Below are positions 1 to 9,070 of a stretch of 64,000 nt of DNA, in pieces. A model generated the notes under the pieces. The model was not told where the DNA came from and did not search any database. It saw nothing but the letters and a program-made list of their open reading frames with translations. Origin of the DNA: Pedobacter duraquae. Its GTDB lineage: Bacteria > Bacteroidota > Bacteroidia > Sphingobacteriales > Sphingobacteriaceae. The stretch's first letter is position 1. The number at the start of each line of letters is the position of its first letter. The stretch spans positions 1 through 64,000 of the forward strand of contig NZ_SNWM01000002.1 of NCBI RefSeq assembly GCF_004362245.1, written 5' to 3'. Both the position numbers and the translations under genes were made by a program.

Positions 1-892
1 GTAGGAATCTTTTTTGTTTCTGCAAATCTTTTTTGATTTTTATTTTCAGTGTTTAAAACACCCAGCATCAACTTTTTCTACCCTTATTTCAAATCAACCT
101 CGCTTATCAAACCGCACTCCCCTTGCTCCCAAGCGGGATGCAAAAGTAGGAAAATATTCCCTCCTACCAAACTTATTGTTAACCTTTAACTAACACACAA
201 CCCTAATGCCCTGTCTCTCAAACAAAAGAAATTTGAATTATTTTAAACAATACACGCAATACAGAGGTACACGTTCGAAAAACGCATATTACCGAATATT
301 CCAGGCACACCTAAGATTAAACAACCGCAAAAAGAAAAGCGCTGAAAACGGCATGAGGAACCCGCAAAAGATTAAAAAAAGGAAATTTTAATTAACAATA
401 TCTTTTTCTAAAACTATTTTAATATTCGAAAACGTAAAAAACAGGCAGGTTGCCGGCCAATTTTTCTCTTCCCTTATGCACTTCTAGAATTCACGAGTCA
501 AGCAAAACTAAATCTCATCAATACAGACACAGTCTAAATGGGTGCATCTCCACTACTCATTAACTCAACACTGTCACTACCGTTTTATGCGAATCCGTGC
601 AATTGTTGTGCTATCAGTGTGGACTCATAGTGGACTCAGTAGAACTTTCGTGCATCTGCGATTCGACCTGCACCTATTTGAATTAGCTATGCAATGGATT
701 AGAAGACGCACTATATATACTATATAGACCAAAAAACTTAATTTGAAATATCTTCAGGGGTTACCCATACCGATTTCGTAATCAAGATCAGTTGGAAAGG
801 ACAATAAGCACGCAAAAACACACCTAGGTATAGTAACCTTTTCTAGATTGTAACTATTTCTTGTCTGAGGCATCTTAATACAAAAACAAAAC
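1..892. other. Intergenic stretch, no gene recognised
   Basis: No reading frame here has a recognisable family or convincing length. The two 61-codon frames on the plus strand (about 206-391 and 542-727) are rich in basic or aromatic residues and match nothing I know. A short tandem repeat of the unit gtggactca lies near 619-640. A partner gene may lie to the left of the window. Confidence 0.5.
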
Positions 893-1261
893 ATGAATTT
901 ATTAGGCAACCTGATCTGGATTATCTGTGGTGGAATCTTCATTTTTTTTGAATATCTGATTGGTGGGTTAATTCTTTGTGCAACAATTATTGGTATTCCT
1001 TTCGGAATTCAATGTTTCAAAATTGCTATAGTTGGGCTGGCCCCCTTTGGCGTTCGGATTACAGATACCTCTTACAACACAGGTTGCTTATCTACCATCA
1101 TGAATATCATCTGGTTTGTTTTTGGCGGATTTTGGGTAGTACTCACCCATTTGTTTTTCGGGATTTTTCTTTGCCTTACTATCGTCGGAATTCCATTTGG
1201 CCGCCAGCATTTCAAACTCATGAATCTTGCTTTTACTCCATTCGGAAAGTCCATTAGCTAA
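893..1261 (+). CDS. yccF: YccF-family inner membrane protein
   Basis: A 122-residue hydrophobic protein built from two copies of the same unit. Each copy begins with N-[LI]-I-W-x-[IV]-x-G-G and continues through a hydrophobic segment to a G-I-P-F-G motif and an A-P-F-G or T-P-F-G end (about residues 4-54 and 68-118). This duplicated pattern is typical of the YccF domain. The family sits in the inner membrane and its role is not established. The ATG follows an A-rich leader, and the gene stands alone on the plus strand. The family call is strong; no function can be inferred from context. Confidence 0.85.
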   Translation: MNLLGNLIWIICGGIFIFFEYLIGGLILCATIIGIPFGIQCFKIAIVGLAPFGVRITDTSYNTGCLSTIMNIIWFVFGGFWVVLTHLFFGIFLCLTIVGIPFGRQHFKLMNLAFTPFGKSIS

Positions 1262-1424
1262 CGAACCTAATTATCGAAGCAAAAATAAAGCAGCCAATTC
1301 TGGGCACAATCGAGCACAACTGCTATTAAATAATTTGTAGAAAGCAAAAAAATGTCCTGTTTGCCCCTCCTACTTTAAATAAGGTTCTATTAACTTAGCT
1401 GTTAACCAAATATAATATAGCTCA

Positions 1425-1850
1425 ATGGAAACCGAAAAGAACGTCGTAACAGTAAGCGCTACCGTAAATGCTCCTGTAGAAAAAGTATGGGAAGCCTGGA
1501 CAAATCCTAAACACATTATGCAATGGACACATGCTTCGGAAGACTGGCACTCACCCTACGCAGATAATGATTTACAGGCAGGCGGCAAATTCAAAACCAC
1601 AATGGCGGCTAAAGATGGCAGCTTCAGCTTCGATTTTGGAGGTACGTATACCCGCGTAGATCCCTACACCGCGATCGAATATACGCTTGATGACGGGAGA
1701 ACAGTTAAAATTTCATTTGTAAAGGACTTTGAAGGCACAGAAATCACTGAAATTTTTGATCCCGAAAGTCAAAATCCAGTGAGCATGCAACAAGAAGGAT
1801 GGCAGGCTATCCTTAATAATTTCAAAAAACACGCTGAAGCTATCAGCTAA
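1425..1850 (+). CDS. SRPBCC / AHSA1-type START-like protein
   Basis: A 141-residue cytosolic protein of the AHSA1-like SRPBCC superfamily. It starts with the usual first strand (VSATVNAPVEKVWEAWTNP), has W-x-x-A/P-Y and G-G-x-F elements in the middle, and ends with the long C-terminal helix (QEGWQAILNNFKKHAE). These proteins form a helix-grip cavity for hydrophobic ligands, and bacterial members are often uncharacterised. Length is normal and the gene is complete. It appears monocistronic, about 160 bases after yccF. The natural ligand cannot be told from sequence. Confidence 0.85.
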   Translation: METEKNVVTVSATVNAPVEKVWEAWTNPKHIMQWTHASEDWHSPYADNDLQAGGKFKTTMAAKDGSFSFDFGGTYTRVDPYTAIEYTLDDGRTVKISFVKDFEGTEITEIFDPESQNPVSMQQEGWQAILNNFKKHAEAIS

Positions 1851-2006
1851 TAGAATTATAATCAGTACCTATAAGTCAATCGGGATTAAATGTTTTTTAG
1901 CCCGGACATCTCTGTCTTTTTTTTCTAGATTTGTGCCCGCTTTGGAGCCAGAGGCTGATTAGCCTGGCAGAACCCTATGGCGGACACAAATCTATTTCCC
2001 CTGCAC

Positions 2007-3275
2007 ATGAACAAATTTTTGTACGGAATTGACTTTGGTACTACCAATTCCGCCCTTTCTATTTTTGACGAAGAAAAGCAAGAGATCGTCAGCACGATCA
2101 CAGTCCCCTCCCTTCTTTATTTCCAGCACGAACAAACTGGTGGAGAAGCTATGAAATACGTTGTTGGTGACCAGGCAATTACAGCATACCTTAGCGATGG
2201 CATGAAAGGGCGTTTCATCAAATCTATCAAACAGATCTTGTCAAGAAGTAGTTTCATTGAAACACGGATTCACAACAAAAGATATACGGCATCAGACCTT
2301 GTCGCTTTAATTCTCAAAGACTTAAAGGCGCAGGCCGACCAGATTATCGGCTACGATTGCCAGAAGGCTATTATCGGCAGACCTGTGTTTTTCGATGACG
2401 ATAGCGCAGCCAAGGATACGCTCGCACAGACACGTCTGACCAAAGCTGCACAATTGGCTGGATTTACAGAAGTACGTTTTCAATTTGAACCTATTGGTGC
2501 AGCCTTCGCCTACGAAAAAACAATCAGCAAGAAAGAAAAGGTACTGGTAGCGGATTTGGGTGGAGGAACAACAGATTTCACATATCTCATGCTCGACCCC
2601 GCTAAAGTCGGAAATACAGACAGGAAAAATGATATGATCGCTTCCGGTGGAGTTTACGTAGGCGGCGATAGTTTTGACTCAGCATTTATGTGGGATAAAG
2701 GAACACCTTATTTTGGTAAAAATACCTTATACGAGGCTACGCCGGGTAAAATATTATCTGTTCCAATCTCCTTGTTTGCGAACATATGTACCTGGGATAA
2801 GATGAATTTCTTCAACGGATTGAGGATTCAGAAGGATCTACAGGATTATTACCATTACTCAAAAAAAGACAGAAAGTTTAAAAACCTGATTACGCTGGTC
2901 GACAATAACCTTGGATACTCCATATTTCAATCTATCGAGAAGACTAAAATCCGATTATCTAAACACGAGGAGGCACGATTTGTATACTCCAATATGGACA
3001 TCGAGATCGATGAAGAGATTTCGTTGGAACAATATAATGCTGTTATCAATAAAGACATAAAAAAAATCGCCAATTACTTGGAAGAGTTTATGTTGAAGAA
3101 CAACATCCAAGCCGAAGACATCGACAGTCTGTTCCTTACTGGCGGCACCTCACTTGTTGGTGGCATACAGCATTTGTTTAAAACAAAATTCCCCCACATT
3201 CCGGTAAATTCCGGCGACAACTTCACCAGTGTTGCTAAAGGACTGGCATACAGCGGATACTTATTTCAAGATTAA
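2007..3275 (+). CDS. Hsp70-family ATPase, YegD-like, lacking a substrate-binding domain
   Basis: An actin-fold ATPase of the Hsp70 superfamily, 422 residues from this start. The phosphate-1 motif (GIDFGTTNS) is near residue 7, the phosphate-2 motif (VADLGGGTTDF) near 181, and the adenosine motif (LTGGTSLVGG) near 380. The chain ends just after the nucleotide-binding domain, as in YegD, whereas DnaK continues with a peptide-binding domain and lid. An upstream in-frame ATG at 1977 would add ten polar residues. I prefer 2007 because family members begin a few residues before the G-I-D-F motif. A TAGATTTG element at 1926-1933 could be a -7 promoter box. Role unknown; a specialised chaperone-like ATPase is likely. 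Confidence 0.85.
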   Translation: MNKFLYGIDFGTTNSALSIFDEEKQEIVSTITVPSLLYFQHEQTGGEAMKYVVGDQAITAYLSDGMKGRFIKSIKQILSRSSFIETRIHNKRYTASDLVALILKDLKAQADQIIGYDCQKAIIGRPVFFDDDSAAKDTLAQTRLTKAAQLAGFTEVRFQFEPIGAAFAYEKTISKKEKVLVADLGGGTTDFTYLMLDPAKVGNTDRKNDMIASGGVYVGGDSFDSAFMWDKGTPYFGKNTLYEATPGKILSVPISLFANICTWDKMNFFNGLRIQKDLQDYYHYSKKDRKFKNLITLVDNNLGYSIFQSIEKTKIRLSKHEEARFVYSNMDIEIDEEISLEQYNAVINKDIKKIANYLEEFMLKNNIQAEDIDSLFLTGGTSLVGGIQHLFKTKFPHIPVNSGDNFTSVAKGLAYSGYLFQD

Positions 3276-3292
3276 ACACTTATTGATTGCAA

Positions 3293-3328
3293 AAAAGAAA
3301 TGCCCTTAAATTTAAGGGCATTTCTTTT
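3293..3328. terminator. Bidirectional terminator, perfect palindrome
   Basis: A perfect 18-base inverted repeat with no spacer lies between two convergent genes. It has a GC-rich core (TGCCCTTAAA / TTTAAGGGCA) flanked by A- and T-rich ends, so it can end transcription from both sides. Confidence 0.85.
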
Positions 3329-3347
3329 ATAAAGATTGTGCGGGAGC

Positions 3348-3893
3348 TTATTTAAACGTTACCGGCACTGTGAGGTTTTCCCAACTCAGGTCAAAACCTT
3401 TACCTGTTATTGTATATACCAGACGTTCGTTAAACGTTTTGGATTTAGTTGGTTTTGCCGTTACAACAACAACATCTTTCTCTGGTACACGGGTTGTTAG
3501 GCCCCCACGTTTGATCCCCCATTGTCCAACTTCAGCATTAAAAATGATTTTCCACTCTGCAGCTCCTGTTTGGGCATATAGACTGTATTTCCCTGCTGGC
3601 AATGTTTTACCCTGTATTTTCAACGGTTTGTCTGTTTCGAAAGTTGTTGCCTCGTTGGCACCGGCTCTCCATACACTATCGGTAGGTACCAGTTCTCCCC
3701 AGATTTTTCTTCCTTTTACAGCAGGACTGCTGTATTTAATTTGGACCGTAGCGCCATTGATGGTACCATCTACAACTTGCGCCGGACTCGCTTTTTCTTT
3801 TGGGGCGGGTTTAGCAGCCTCCTGTGCAAAAACTGTTGCAGCGGTCGATACAAACAACATCACCGTCAGGCAAGATTTTTTAAAGGTTTTCAT
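3348..3893 (-). CDS. Secreted DUF2911-domain protein
   Basis: A 181-residue protein with a clear signal peptide (hydrophobic stretch ending TVFA-QE near residue 24) followed by one DUF2911 domain. Family hallmarks are present: V-W-R-A-G-A-N-E-A-T-T around residue 78, LPAGKYSLYA, and E-W-K-I-I-F-N. DUF2911 proteins are common periplasmic or outer-membrane-associated proteins of Bacteroidetes with no known reaction. The gene is the last of a leftward group after rpiA and the nucleoside-hydrolase-like gene, with a 44-base gap to the latter, so it may share their transcript. The family call is firm. Confidence 0.88.
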   Translation of the reverse strand: MKTFKKSCLTVMLFVSTAATVFAQEAAKPAPKEKASPAQVVDGTINGATVQIKYSSPAVKGRKIWGELVPTDSVWRAGANEATTFETDKPLKIQGKTLPAGKYSLYAQTGAAEWKIIFNAEVGQWGIKRGGLTTRVPEKDVVVVTAKPTKSKTFNERLVYTITGKGFDLSWENLTVPVTFK

Positions 3894-3937
3894 AATATTG
3901 ATTTTTAGGATTGGTTATAAATTTAAGGATTTACTGG

Positions 3938-4957
3938 TTAGTTATTTTTGATCAGGCTTAATTTCGCAAAAAGGTCATCAAACATTAGCCGGGTATCTAG
4001 TCTTGTATATACGCGTATGGTCCTTCCGGCAGCGTTAGCTTCATAAAATCCCTCGTCATTAATTTTCGGCGATTTACGCAAAACGTAATCACTGGATGAC
4101 GGATCAGCTTCAAAAGAAGATTGTAAAGCAGTTAGTAAAACCAAGGGACTATCGCCGATGATATACGTTTCACCAATGGAATAATTAACCTTTGCGAGTC
4201 TTCCCATCAATTTTTCAATAGACTGATATAAATAGAGTCCAACCTTTCCCTGAGGTTTAATGCGTGCACTTAACTCAGAATAGGACAAAAGCGTTTGTCT
4301 GTATGCATTTCTTGGTACTTGCCAAACAGGAATTTTCGAGCTATTGAAAACTGTCTGCACTGCTTTGATATCAATTGCCAGGTTGTATTCCGGTCCTTTA
4401 GAACCCGGAGGCAGAAACGCCAGACCTTCATATTCCGGTCCACCAATCCAAACCAGCGTGATTTTTTCGGCAATTTTTGGCTCTATCAGATAAGCGCTGG
4501 CCACATCTGTAAGTCCGGCGCCACAAACAATATATAAAGGCAGCTTTGTATCTGTGCGCATCGCCTCCCTCACAATAGCCTGAGCCGCTGCAGATACTTT
4601 AGGAACTTGAGAATTATCAAGACCAGTATTTGAACCTGCATAAACTGGAACCGACCGTTCCATTCCCAATAATCGGATCACCTCTGTTGCCTTTTCAACG
4701 GCGTGGTCTGCCGTTACTGTAGACGGGTCAAAAGGATCATTCTTTTTAAGGTGAGAGCCAATTACACCTGTAATCTTCACCGAAGGAGAAAGTAAGTGGT
4801 GAACAAGCTGGAACAGCCCATCGGGGTCACCAGAGAAATCGTTATCAATCATCACACGTATTCTTGGTTTGATCAATATAGTATCTTGCTGCGCAAAGCC
4901 AGAAGTGGCCCCCAATACGAACAGCAAGATCGTAGTATAAGTTATCTTTCTAATCAT
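3938..4957 (-). CDS. Exported nucleoside-hydrolase-like protein
   Basis: A 339-residue protein with an N-terminal signal peptide (to SGFA-QQ, about residue 22). The mature start, RVMIDNDFSGDPDGLFQL, is a variant of the nucleoside hydrolase calcium-binding motif, usually D-T-D-x-G-x-D-D. Later blocks (LYIVCGAGLTDVASA, ITLVWIGGPEYEG) fit the inosine-uridine hydrolase fold. The likely role is cleavage of an N- or O-glycosidic bond of a nucleoside or related sugar in the periplasm, which would release ribose near rpiA; this is inferred from context. The start lies three bases after the rpiA stop codon, so the two are almost certainly co-transcribed. Confidence 0.78.
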   Translation of the reverse strand: MIRKITYTTILLFVLGATSGFAQQDTILIKPRIRVMIDNDFSGDPDGLFQLVHHLLSPSVKITGVIGSHLKKNDPFDPSTVTADHAVEKATEVIRLLGMERSVPVYAGSNTGLDNSQVPKVSAAAQAIVREAMRTDTKLPLYIVCGAGLTDVASAYLIEPKIAEKITLVWIGGPEYEGLAFLPPGSKGPEYNLAIDIKAVQTVFNSSKIPVWQVPRNAYRQTLLSYSELSARIKPQGKVGLYLYQSIEKLMGRLAKVNYSIGETYIIGDSPLVLLTALQSSFEADPSSSDYVLRKSPKINDEGFYEANAAGRTIRVYTRLDTRLMFDDLFAKLSLIKNN

Positions 4958-4960
4958 CTA

Positions 4961-5653
4961 TTAATTTCTATGGTATACCGTAGTGTTTTCTCCATGCCCA
5001 ACAATGATCATCGAAGTAAGGCCGATAAATAATCCATGAGCCAGCACACCCTCGATCTGGTTTAGTTGTTCTGCTAAAAGTGCAGGATCTTGAATTAGTC
5101 CAAAATCAGCATCTAGAATATAATTCCGGTTGTCGGTAACAAAAACTTCCCCACTTTTCTTCCGCAATTCAGCAGTACCTCCTAAAGCTTCAATCTGCTG
5201 AATGGCATAAGTAAGGGCAAGTGGAACAACTTCCACGGGTACTTTAAACTTACCAAGCAATTCAACTTTTTTTGCGCCGTCGGCAATAATAATCTCCATT
5301 TTAGTAAGTGAGGCAACAATTTTCTCCCTGAACAACGCTCCGCCCCCACCTTTAATCAACTGCAAACCTGTCGTAAATTCATCGGCACCATCAATAGTCA
5401 CATCTATGGCATTAACATCCTGCAATTCCAGCAATGGGATATTAAGAGACTTTGCTAGGTTTTCAGTATGAACCGAAGTTGGCACACACTGAACTTTCAG
5501 GCCTTTAGCCACTAGATTGCCTATCTCCATAATTGCATAATATGCCGTGGAGCCTGTCCCCAAACCTATAATATCATTATCTTTAACAAATTTAACGGCC
5601 TCCAATGCGGCCATTTTCTTTTCTAGTTCTGTAGGGCTAAGTTGTGCTTCCAA
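4961..5653 (-). CDS. rpiA: Ribose-5-phosphate isomerase A
   Basis: Interconverts ribose 5-phosphate and ribulose 5-phosphate in the cytosolic non-oxidative pentose phosphate pathway. The 230-residue chain is the normal length and carries all signature blocks: LGTGSTAYYAI (phosphate binding), TIDGADEF (catalytic Asp residues), IKGGGGALFREKIVA, and ADGAKKVELLGKF with the catalytic Glu/Lys region. It is the first gene of a leftward operon with the nucleoside-hydrolase-like and DUF2911 genes, which suggests use of ribose freed from nucleosides. The ATG at 5653 is the only plausible start. Confidence 0.95.
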   Translation of the reverse strand: MEAQLSPTELEKKMAALEAVKFVKDNDIIGLGTGSTAYYAIMEIGNLVAKGLKVQCVPTSVHTENLAKSLNIPLLELQDVNAIDVTIDGADEFTTGLQLIKGGGGALFREKIVASLTKMEIIIADGAKKVELLGKFKVPVEVVPLALTYAIQQIEALGGTAELRKKSGEVFVTDNRNYILDADFGLIQDPALLAEQLNQIEGVLAHGLFIGLTSMIIVGHGENTTVYHRN

Positions 5654-5754
5654 AATCGTTTCGTCTAATGGATCGTTGATCCGGTTTTTTAAGTGTTTGA
5701 CAAACGAAATTAATTGATTTTAATCAATTGAAAGGCATGGATTTTCGGATTTAA

Positions 5755-6666
5755 TTACAAAACATATTCTCCGTTGATCGGTTTCACCGGATCAGGGATA
5801 TCTTTAGCACCAATCATTTCCAGCAAATTAATTTCTATGCCCCTTGTGATCTGATTAAGCGGGATAGCGCTTGAATTATTTTCAAATGGATTGACCAGGC
5901 TCATTCCATTGATTTGAGTAGATACGTATACAAATCCTACCAGCCAGCCCAAAAATATCGAAGCCGGACCAGCATATTGGCTGATCACCAGGGTTAATGA
6001 GACCACAAATAACCATATAAATATTTTCGTAAAATAATTATATGTTGTCGGAAATATGGTATTCTTAATTCGTTCAGACATTCCCATTCCATCACAGAAT
6101 TTTACGATAAGTTGATTCATTTCCATAAACCGGAAGCCATCAATCATGCCCTTTCTCGAAAGTTGCTCTAGTTCCCACGACTGTAAGTTCAAGATTGCGT
6201 TTGGTACATTGGTATGTAAGTTCGTTTCAATATCTTCGTGTTGATCAAGATATAAATGATATGTTTCATCGGTCGCACTTCTTAGATTTGCCTTCAAGGC
6301 ATACAGAAAAGCGATATGACGGTTCACCATCCGTCTTTTAAGTGCATCAAATTCTTCGTCGCTCATGTCATTTTGTGTAAGGTAACTGGTAACGCTACGC
6401 GCCCAGGACCTGGAGTCGTTCACTAAACCACCCCAAATTTTTCTGGCCTCCCACCATCGGTCGTATGATTGGTTGTTATTAAATCCAACAAAAAAAGCAA
6501 TGGCTGTACCTAAAACAGTGGGGATAATTGCTGGTACTTCAAAATGATGTTTAAATAAGAAAGTACGTAACAGATAAGCGGCAGTACAGGAAATAATCAT
6601 GATGATATCGACCTGCCAGGTATTTCTAAGAATCCGGCTCAACCGGATATTTTGTACTATGAGCAT
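5755..6666 (-). CDS. Bestrophin-family (RFP-TM) channel protein
   Basis: A 303-residue membrane protein of the bestrophin / UPF0187 family, whose bacterial members form pentameric ion channels. The diagnostic block FFVGFNNNQSYDRWWEARKIWGG lies in the first third, after two hydrophobic segments, and two more hydrophobic segments follow near 'IFIWLFVVSLTLVISQ' and 'ASIFLGWLVGFVYVS'. A longer frame reaches 6717, but its extra 17 residues run into the promoter region of the divergent thioredoxin gene, so the internal ATG at 6666 (MLIVQNIRLSRILRNTW) is preferred. The transported ion cannot be told from sequence. Confidence 0.88.
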   Translation of the reverse strand: MLIVQNIRLSRILRNTWQVDIIMIISCTAAYLLRTFLFKHHFEVPAIIPTVLGTAIAFFVGFNNNQSYDRWWEARKIWGGLVNDSRSWARSVTSYLTQNDMSDEEFDALKRRMVNRHIAFLYALKANLRSATDETYHLYLDQHEDIETNLHTNVPNAILNLQSWELEQLSRKGMIDGFRFMEMNQLIVKFCDGMGMSERIKNTIFPTTYNYFTKIFIWLFVVSLTLVISQYAGPASIFLGWLVGFVYVSTQINGMSLVNPFENNSSAIPLNQITRGIEINLLEMIGAKDIPDPVKPINGEYVL

Positions 6667-6754
6667 ATTATAAATTGAGTTACCATTACAAATAAATACA
6701 GAATTTTGTTTGACCACCGTAAATTATGTATTTTTAAGTCTAAACAACGCGATT

Positions 6755-7279
6755 ATGAAATTTTACAGGCTATCTTTATTACTTCTCCTGATTGGTTTTA
6801 CTGCCAAAGCGCAGGATGATGGAACATTTACTAAAATCGGTGACGCCGTTCCTGCATTTTCTTTTGAGACTGCAAAAGGGAAATCAGTAAATATTGCCGA
6901 CTACAAAGGAAAACTGATTTTAATAAATCTTTTTGCCACCTGGTGCCCACCATGTAATATTGAGCTGCCACTTGCACAAACACAGATCTGGGATAAACAT
7001 AAGAGCGATGCAAACTTTGCATTTTTCGTTTTTGGTCGTGAAGAAGGCTGGGATAAATTAATTCCATATAAAGCTAAAAAAGGATTTACCTTTCCAATTT
7101 TACCGGATCTGAACCGAAGCATTTTCAAAAAATTTGCGAGCATCTCTATCCCAAGAAATATTCTGATCGACGAGCAAGGCAAAATTATTTACCAATCGAT
7201 AGGCTACTCGACCGAGGAATTTAAACAACTTACAGAACTCATTGATAACCATTTGGCTAAGCTTGCAAAGGCGAAATAA
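6755..7279 (+). CDS. Exported TlpA-like thiol-disulfide oxidoreductase
   Basis: A 174-residue periplasmic thioredoxin-fold protein. It has a signal peptide (MKFYRLSLLLLLIGFTAKAQ) and a TlpA/ResA-type domain with the active site A-T-W-C-P-P-C and the cis-proline segment S-I-P-R-N. It probably reduces or exchanges disulfides of exported proteins. A frame open from 6710 is rejected because the signal peptide begins at the internal ATG. The stop codon overlaps the start of the next gene as TAATG, indicating translational coupling with the membrane ATPase. Confidence 0.9.
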   Translation: MKFYRLSLLLLLIGFTAKAQDDGTFTKIGDAVPAFSFETAKGKSVNIADYKGKLILINLFATWCPPCNIELPLAQTQIWDKHKSDANFAFFVFGREEGWDKLIPYKAKKGFTFPILPDLNRSIFKKFASISIPRNILIDEQGKIIYQSIGYSTEEFKQLTELIDNHLAKLAKAK

Positions 7280-8325
7280 TGAGTTTGATTAACGCTAAAG
7301 CAGTATTTACGCAATTAAAGAACGACCTCATCGGGAAAGATTCCTATCGGGGAGTGACACTTACTTACGCATGGCTGGCCAATCAATTCGGTCATTTCGC
7401 ATTGGGATTCATCCCCGCTATTGTGGTATACAATCTGATCAGAGAAAAACCCGGAATTCATTATCCGGAATTATGGGCAGCGCTTGGTGTGTGGGCAGTC
7501 TGGATCTTATTTGAATTGTATAATTTTCTGGGTCCATTGGTTAGGTTGCCATCTGGGAAAAAGGAATTGAATAATCCGGATTATAGCTTCCCCCCTGCCT
7601 GGGCTAACGTAGCATTTGATACCGTTACAGATCTTTTTTACTTCGGGATCGGTGCATTGACAGCAAGCATCGTATGTTGCTATTCTGCTAGTGTTTCACA
7701 GATCATCATAGGGATGATTGTATTGGTTACCTGGCCGGCTTATTACTGGTATACCACTAAAATGTATATCCAATACGCAGAATATCCATTTCAACTCAGA
7801 CTCAGTCAGTGGAAACAACCAATCTCTGAAACTAATAAAAAGGCAGTTCTGAATTACATCAAGAACGAAGAAAACGGCAAGCACTTGTTACTTTTTGGTT
7901 CCAAGGGAAGTGGAAAAACAACGCTGGCTGTAGGCCTGTCTACCGAAATCTCTATAAACAGGGGCTGCTGTAGCTATATTACAGCCGTCAAATTACTGAG
8001 TTTATTTTACGAGCGTGATGAACATCCAGACGTAACCTTTAATATGTTGTGGAACTGGCGCAAATCTTCCTTGCTGGTGATTGATGACATTAATCCCGGA
8101 AATCCCATTAAGGGAGATATTTTAAGCACTGCAATTTTTTATGATATCCTTGACAATCCCGTTTTCGGGCCAGATAACATCAAACATATCCGGGAAAAAA
8201 ATATCGTGTGGGTAATGGGTACAGAAGATCCGGCAGTTCAGTTGGAAGAAAACTGGCAGACCTTATTGCAACGCATAGGAATCAGTAAAGAAAATATAAC
8301 TACGATAAATTTGGATAACCATTAA
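7279..8325 (+). CDS. Membrane-anchored P-loop ATPase, unknown role
   Basis: A 348-residue protein in two halves. Residues 1-170 contain about four hydrophobic segments (for example HFALGFIPAIVVYNLI, LWAALGVWAVWILFELY, and two around 120-160). Residues 195-348 form a nucleotide-binding domain with Walker A GSKGSGKT near 211 and Walker B SLLVIDDI near 265, resembling IstB/DnaA-like AAA+ modules. The start overlaps the stop of the TlpA-like gene, so the two products are made together. I do not recognise a named family for the whole architecture. A role in envelope transport or signalling is possible but unsupported. Confidence 0.7.
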   Translation: MSLINAKAVFTQLKNDLIGKDSYRGVTLTYAWLANQFGHFALGFIPAIVVYNLIREKPGIHYPELWAALGVWAVWILFELYNFLGPLVRLPSGKKELNNPDYSFPPAWANVAFDTVTDLFYFGIGALTASIVCCYSASVSQIIIGMIVLVTWPAYYWYTTKMYIQYAEYPFQLRLSQWKQPISETNKKAVLNYIKNEENGKHLLLFGSKGSGKTTLAVGLSTEISINRGCCSYITAVKLLSLFYERDEHPDVTFNMLWNWRKSSLLVIDDINPGNPIKGDILSTAIFYDILDNPVFGPDNIKHIREKNIVWVMGTEDPAVQLEENWQTLLQRIGISKENITTINLDNH

Positions 8326-8338
8326 TTCTGGGGAACGA

Positions 8339-9070
8339 TTAAGGTAAGATATTATTATCATATGCGAAACTCACCAGATGCGTTAGGCTCTTCACATCAA
8401 ATCGCTTATATAAAGGGATTATCCTTTTATCGATAGCAGAATGTGAAACCTTAAGCTCGCGTGCAATCTCTTTAAAAGAGTATCCTTTAGCAACAAGTGA
8501 CAATGCTTCTTTTTCTTTATCTGAGATGGCGAGATGGGCGAATAACATTTTATTCAACTCTTCCTCAAAAGTTTCTTTTTCAGGCCCATATGCGGCATAA
8601 CGCATTATCTTTCCAAAGATCAAACTCCTGTTTATCTGGAAGCGTCCGATGATCGCTGTAATCTTTCCTTCTTCAGAGCTATAGACACCAACACGCGCTA
8701 AAATGGGTACCAGATGTCCGTCTTTATGGATTTTCTTTAGTTCTATTGTGAAGCTATATTGCTCAAGGTTCTCGGTCTTGTTGTGAATAAACCGTAGTGC
8801 TTTATCATTCAAATCATGTGAAAAGGGTGCGAAGTCAGGTGCCGACATGTTTACAATAGCCAACATATTGATCTCTTCATCTTTGTACCCTACTACCTCC
8901 TCCCAGCCAGCGGCGAAAATCATCTTTCCCTCTTTAAAAGAATAAATGTAAACCGCTTCTTCCGGAAACCTTGGGATTGATTTTAGAAAATACTGGTAGC
9001 GTTCTGTTTCAGGATCGGCTGGTGTATCGGTAATAAAATTCTTTGAGTAATCTCCTAATTCCATATTCAT
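8339..9070 (-). CDS. PAS-LuxR transcriptional regulator
   Basis: A 243-residue regulator. Residues about 35-150 resemble a PAS sensor domain (IYSFKEGKMIFAAGWEEVVGYKDEEI; later FTIELKKIHKDGHLVPILARVG). The C-terminal 65 residues are a LuxR/GerE-type helix-turn-helix (ISDKEKEALSLVAKGYSFKEIARELKVSHSAIDKR). It converges with the membrane ATPase gene, with only 13 bases between the stop codons. The signal sensed and the target genes are not evident. The domain call is reliable; no partner kinase is next to it. Confidence 0.85.
   Translation of the reverse strand: MNMELGDYSKNFITDTPADPETERYQYFLKSIPRFPEEAVYIYSFKEGKMIFAAGWEEVVGYKDEEINMLAIVNMSAPDFAPFSHDLNDKALRFIHNKTENLEQYSFTIELKKIHKDGHLVPILARVGVYSSEEGKITAIIGRFQINRSLIFGKIMRYAAYGPEKETFEEELNKMLFAHLAISDKEKEALSLVAKGYSFKEIARELKVSHSAIDKRIIPLYKRFDVKSLTHLVSFAYDNNILP

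Noticed and set aside
542..727. 61-codon frame with a short tandem repeat (gtggactca)
   Set aside because: Composition rich in His, Arg and aromatic residues without motif. More likely chance in non-coding DNA.
3370..3951. 193-codon plus-strand frame opposite the DUF2911 gene
   Set aside because: It is the mirror of a well-supported minus-strand gene with signal peptide and family motifs.
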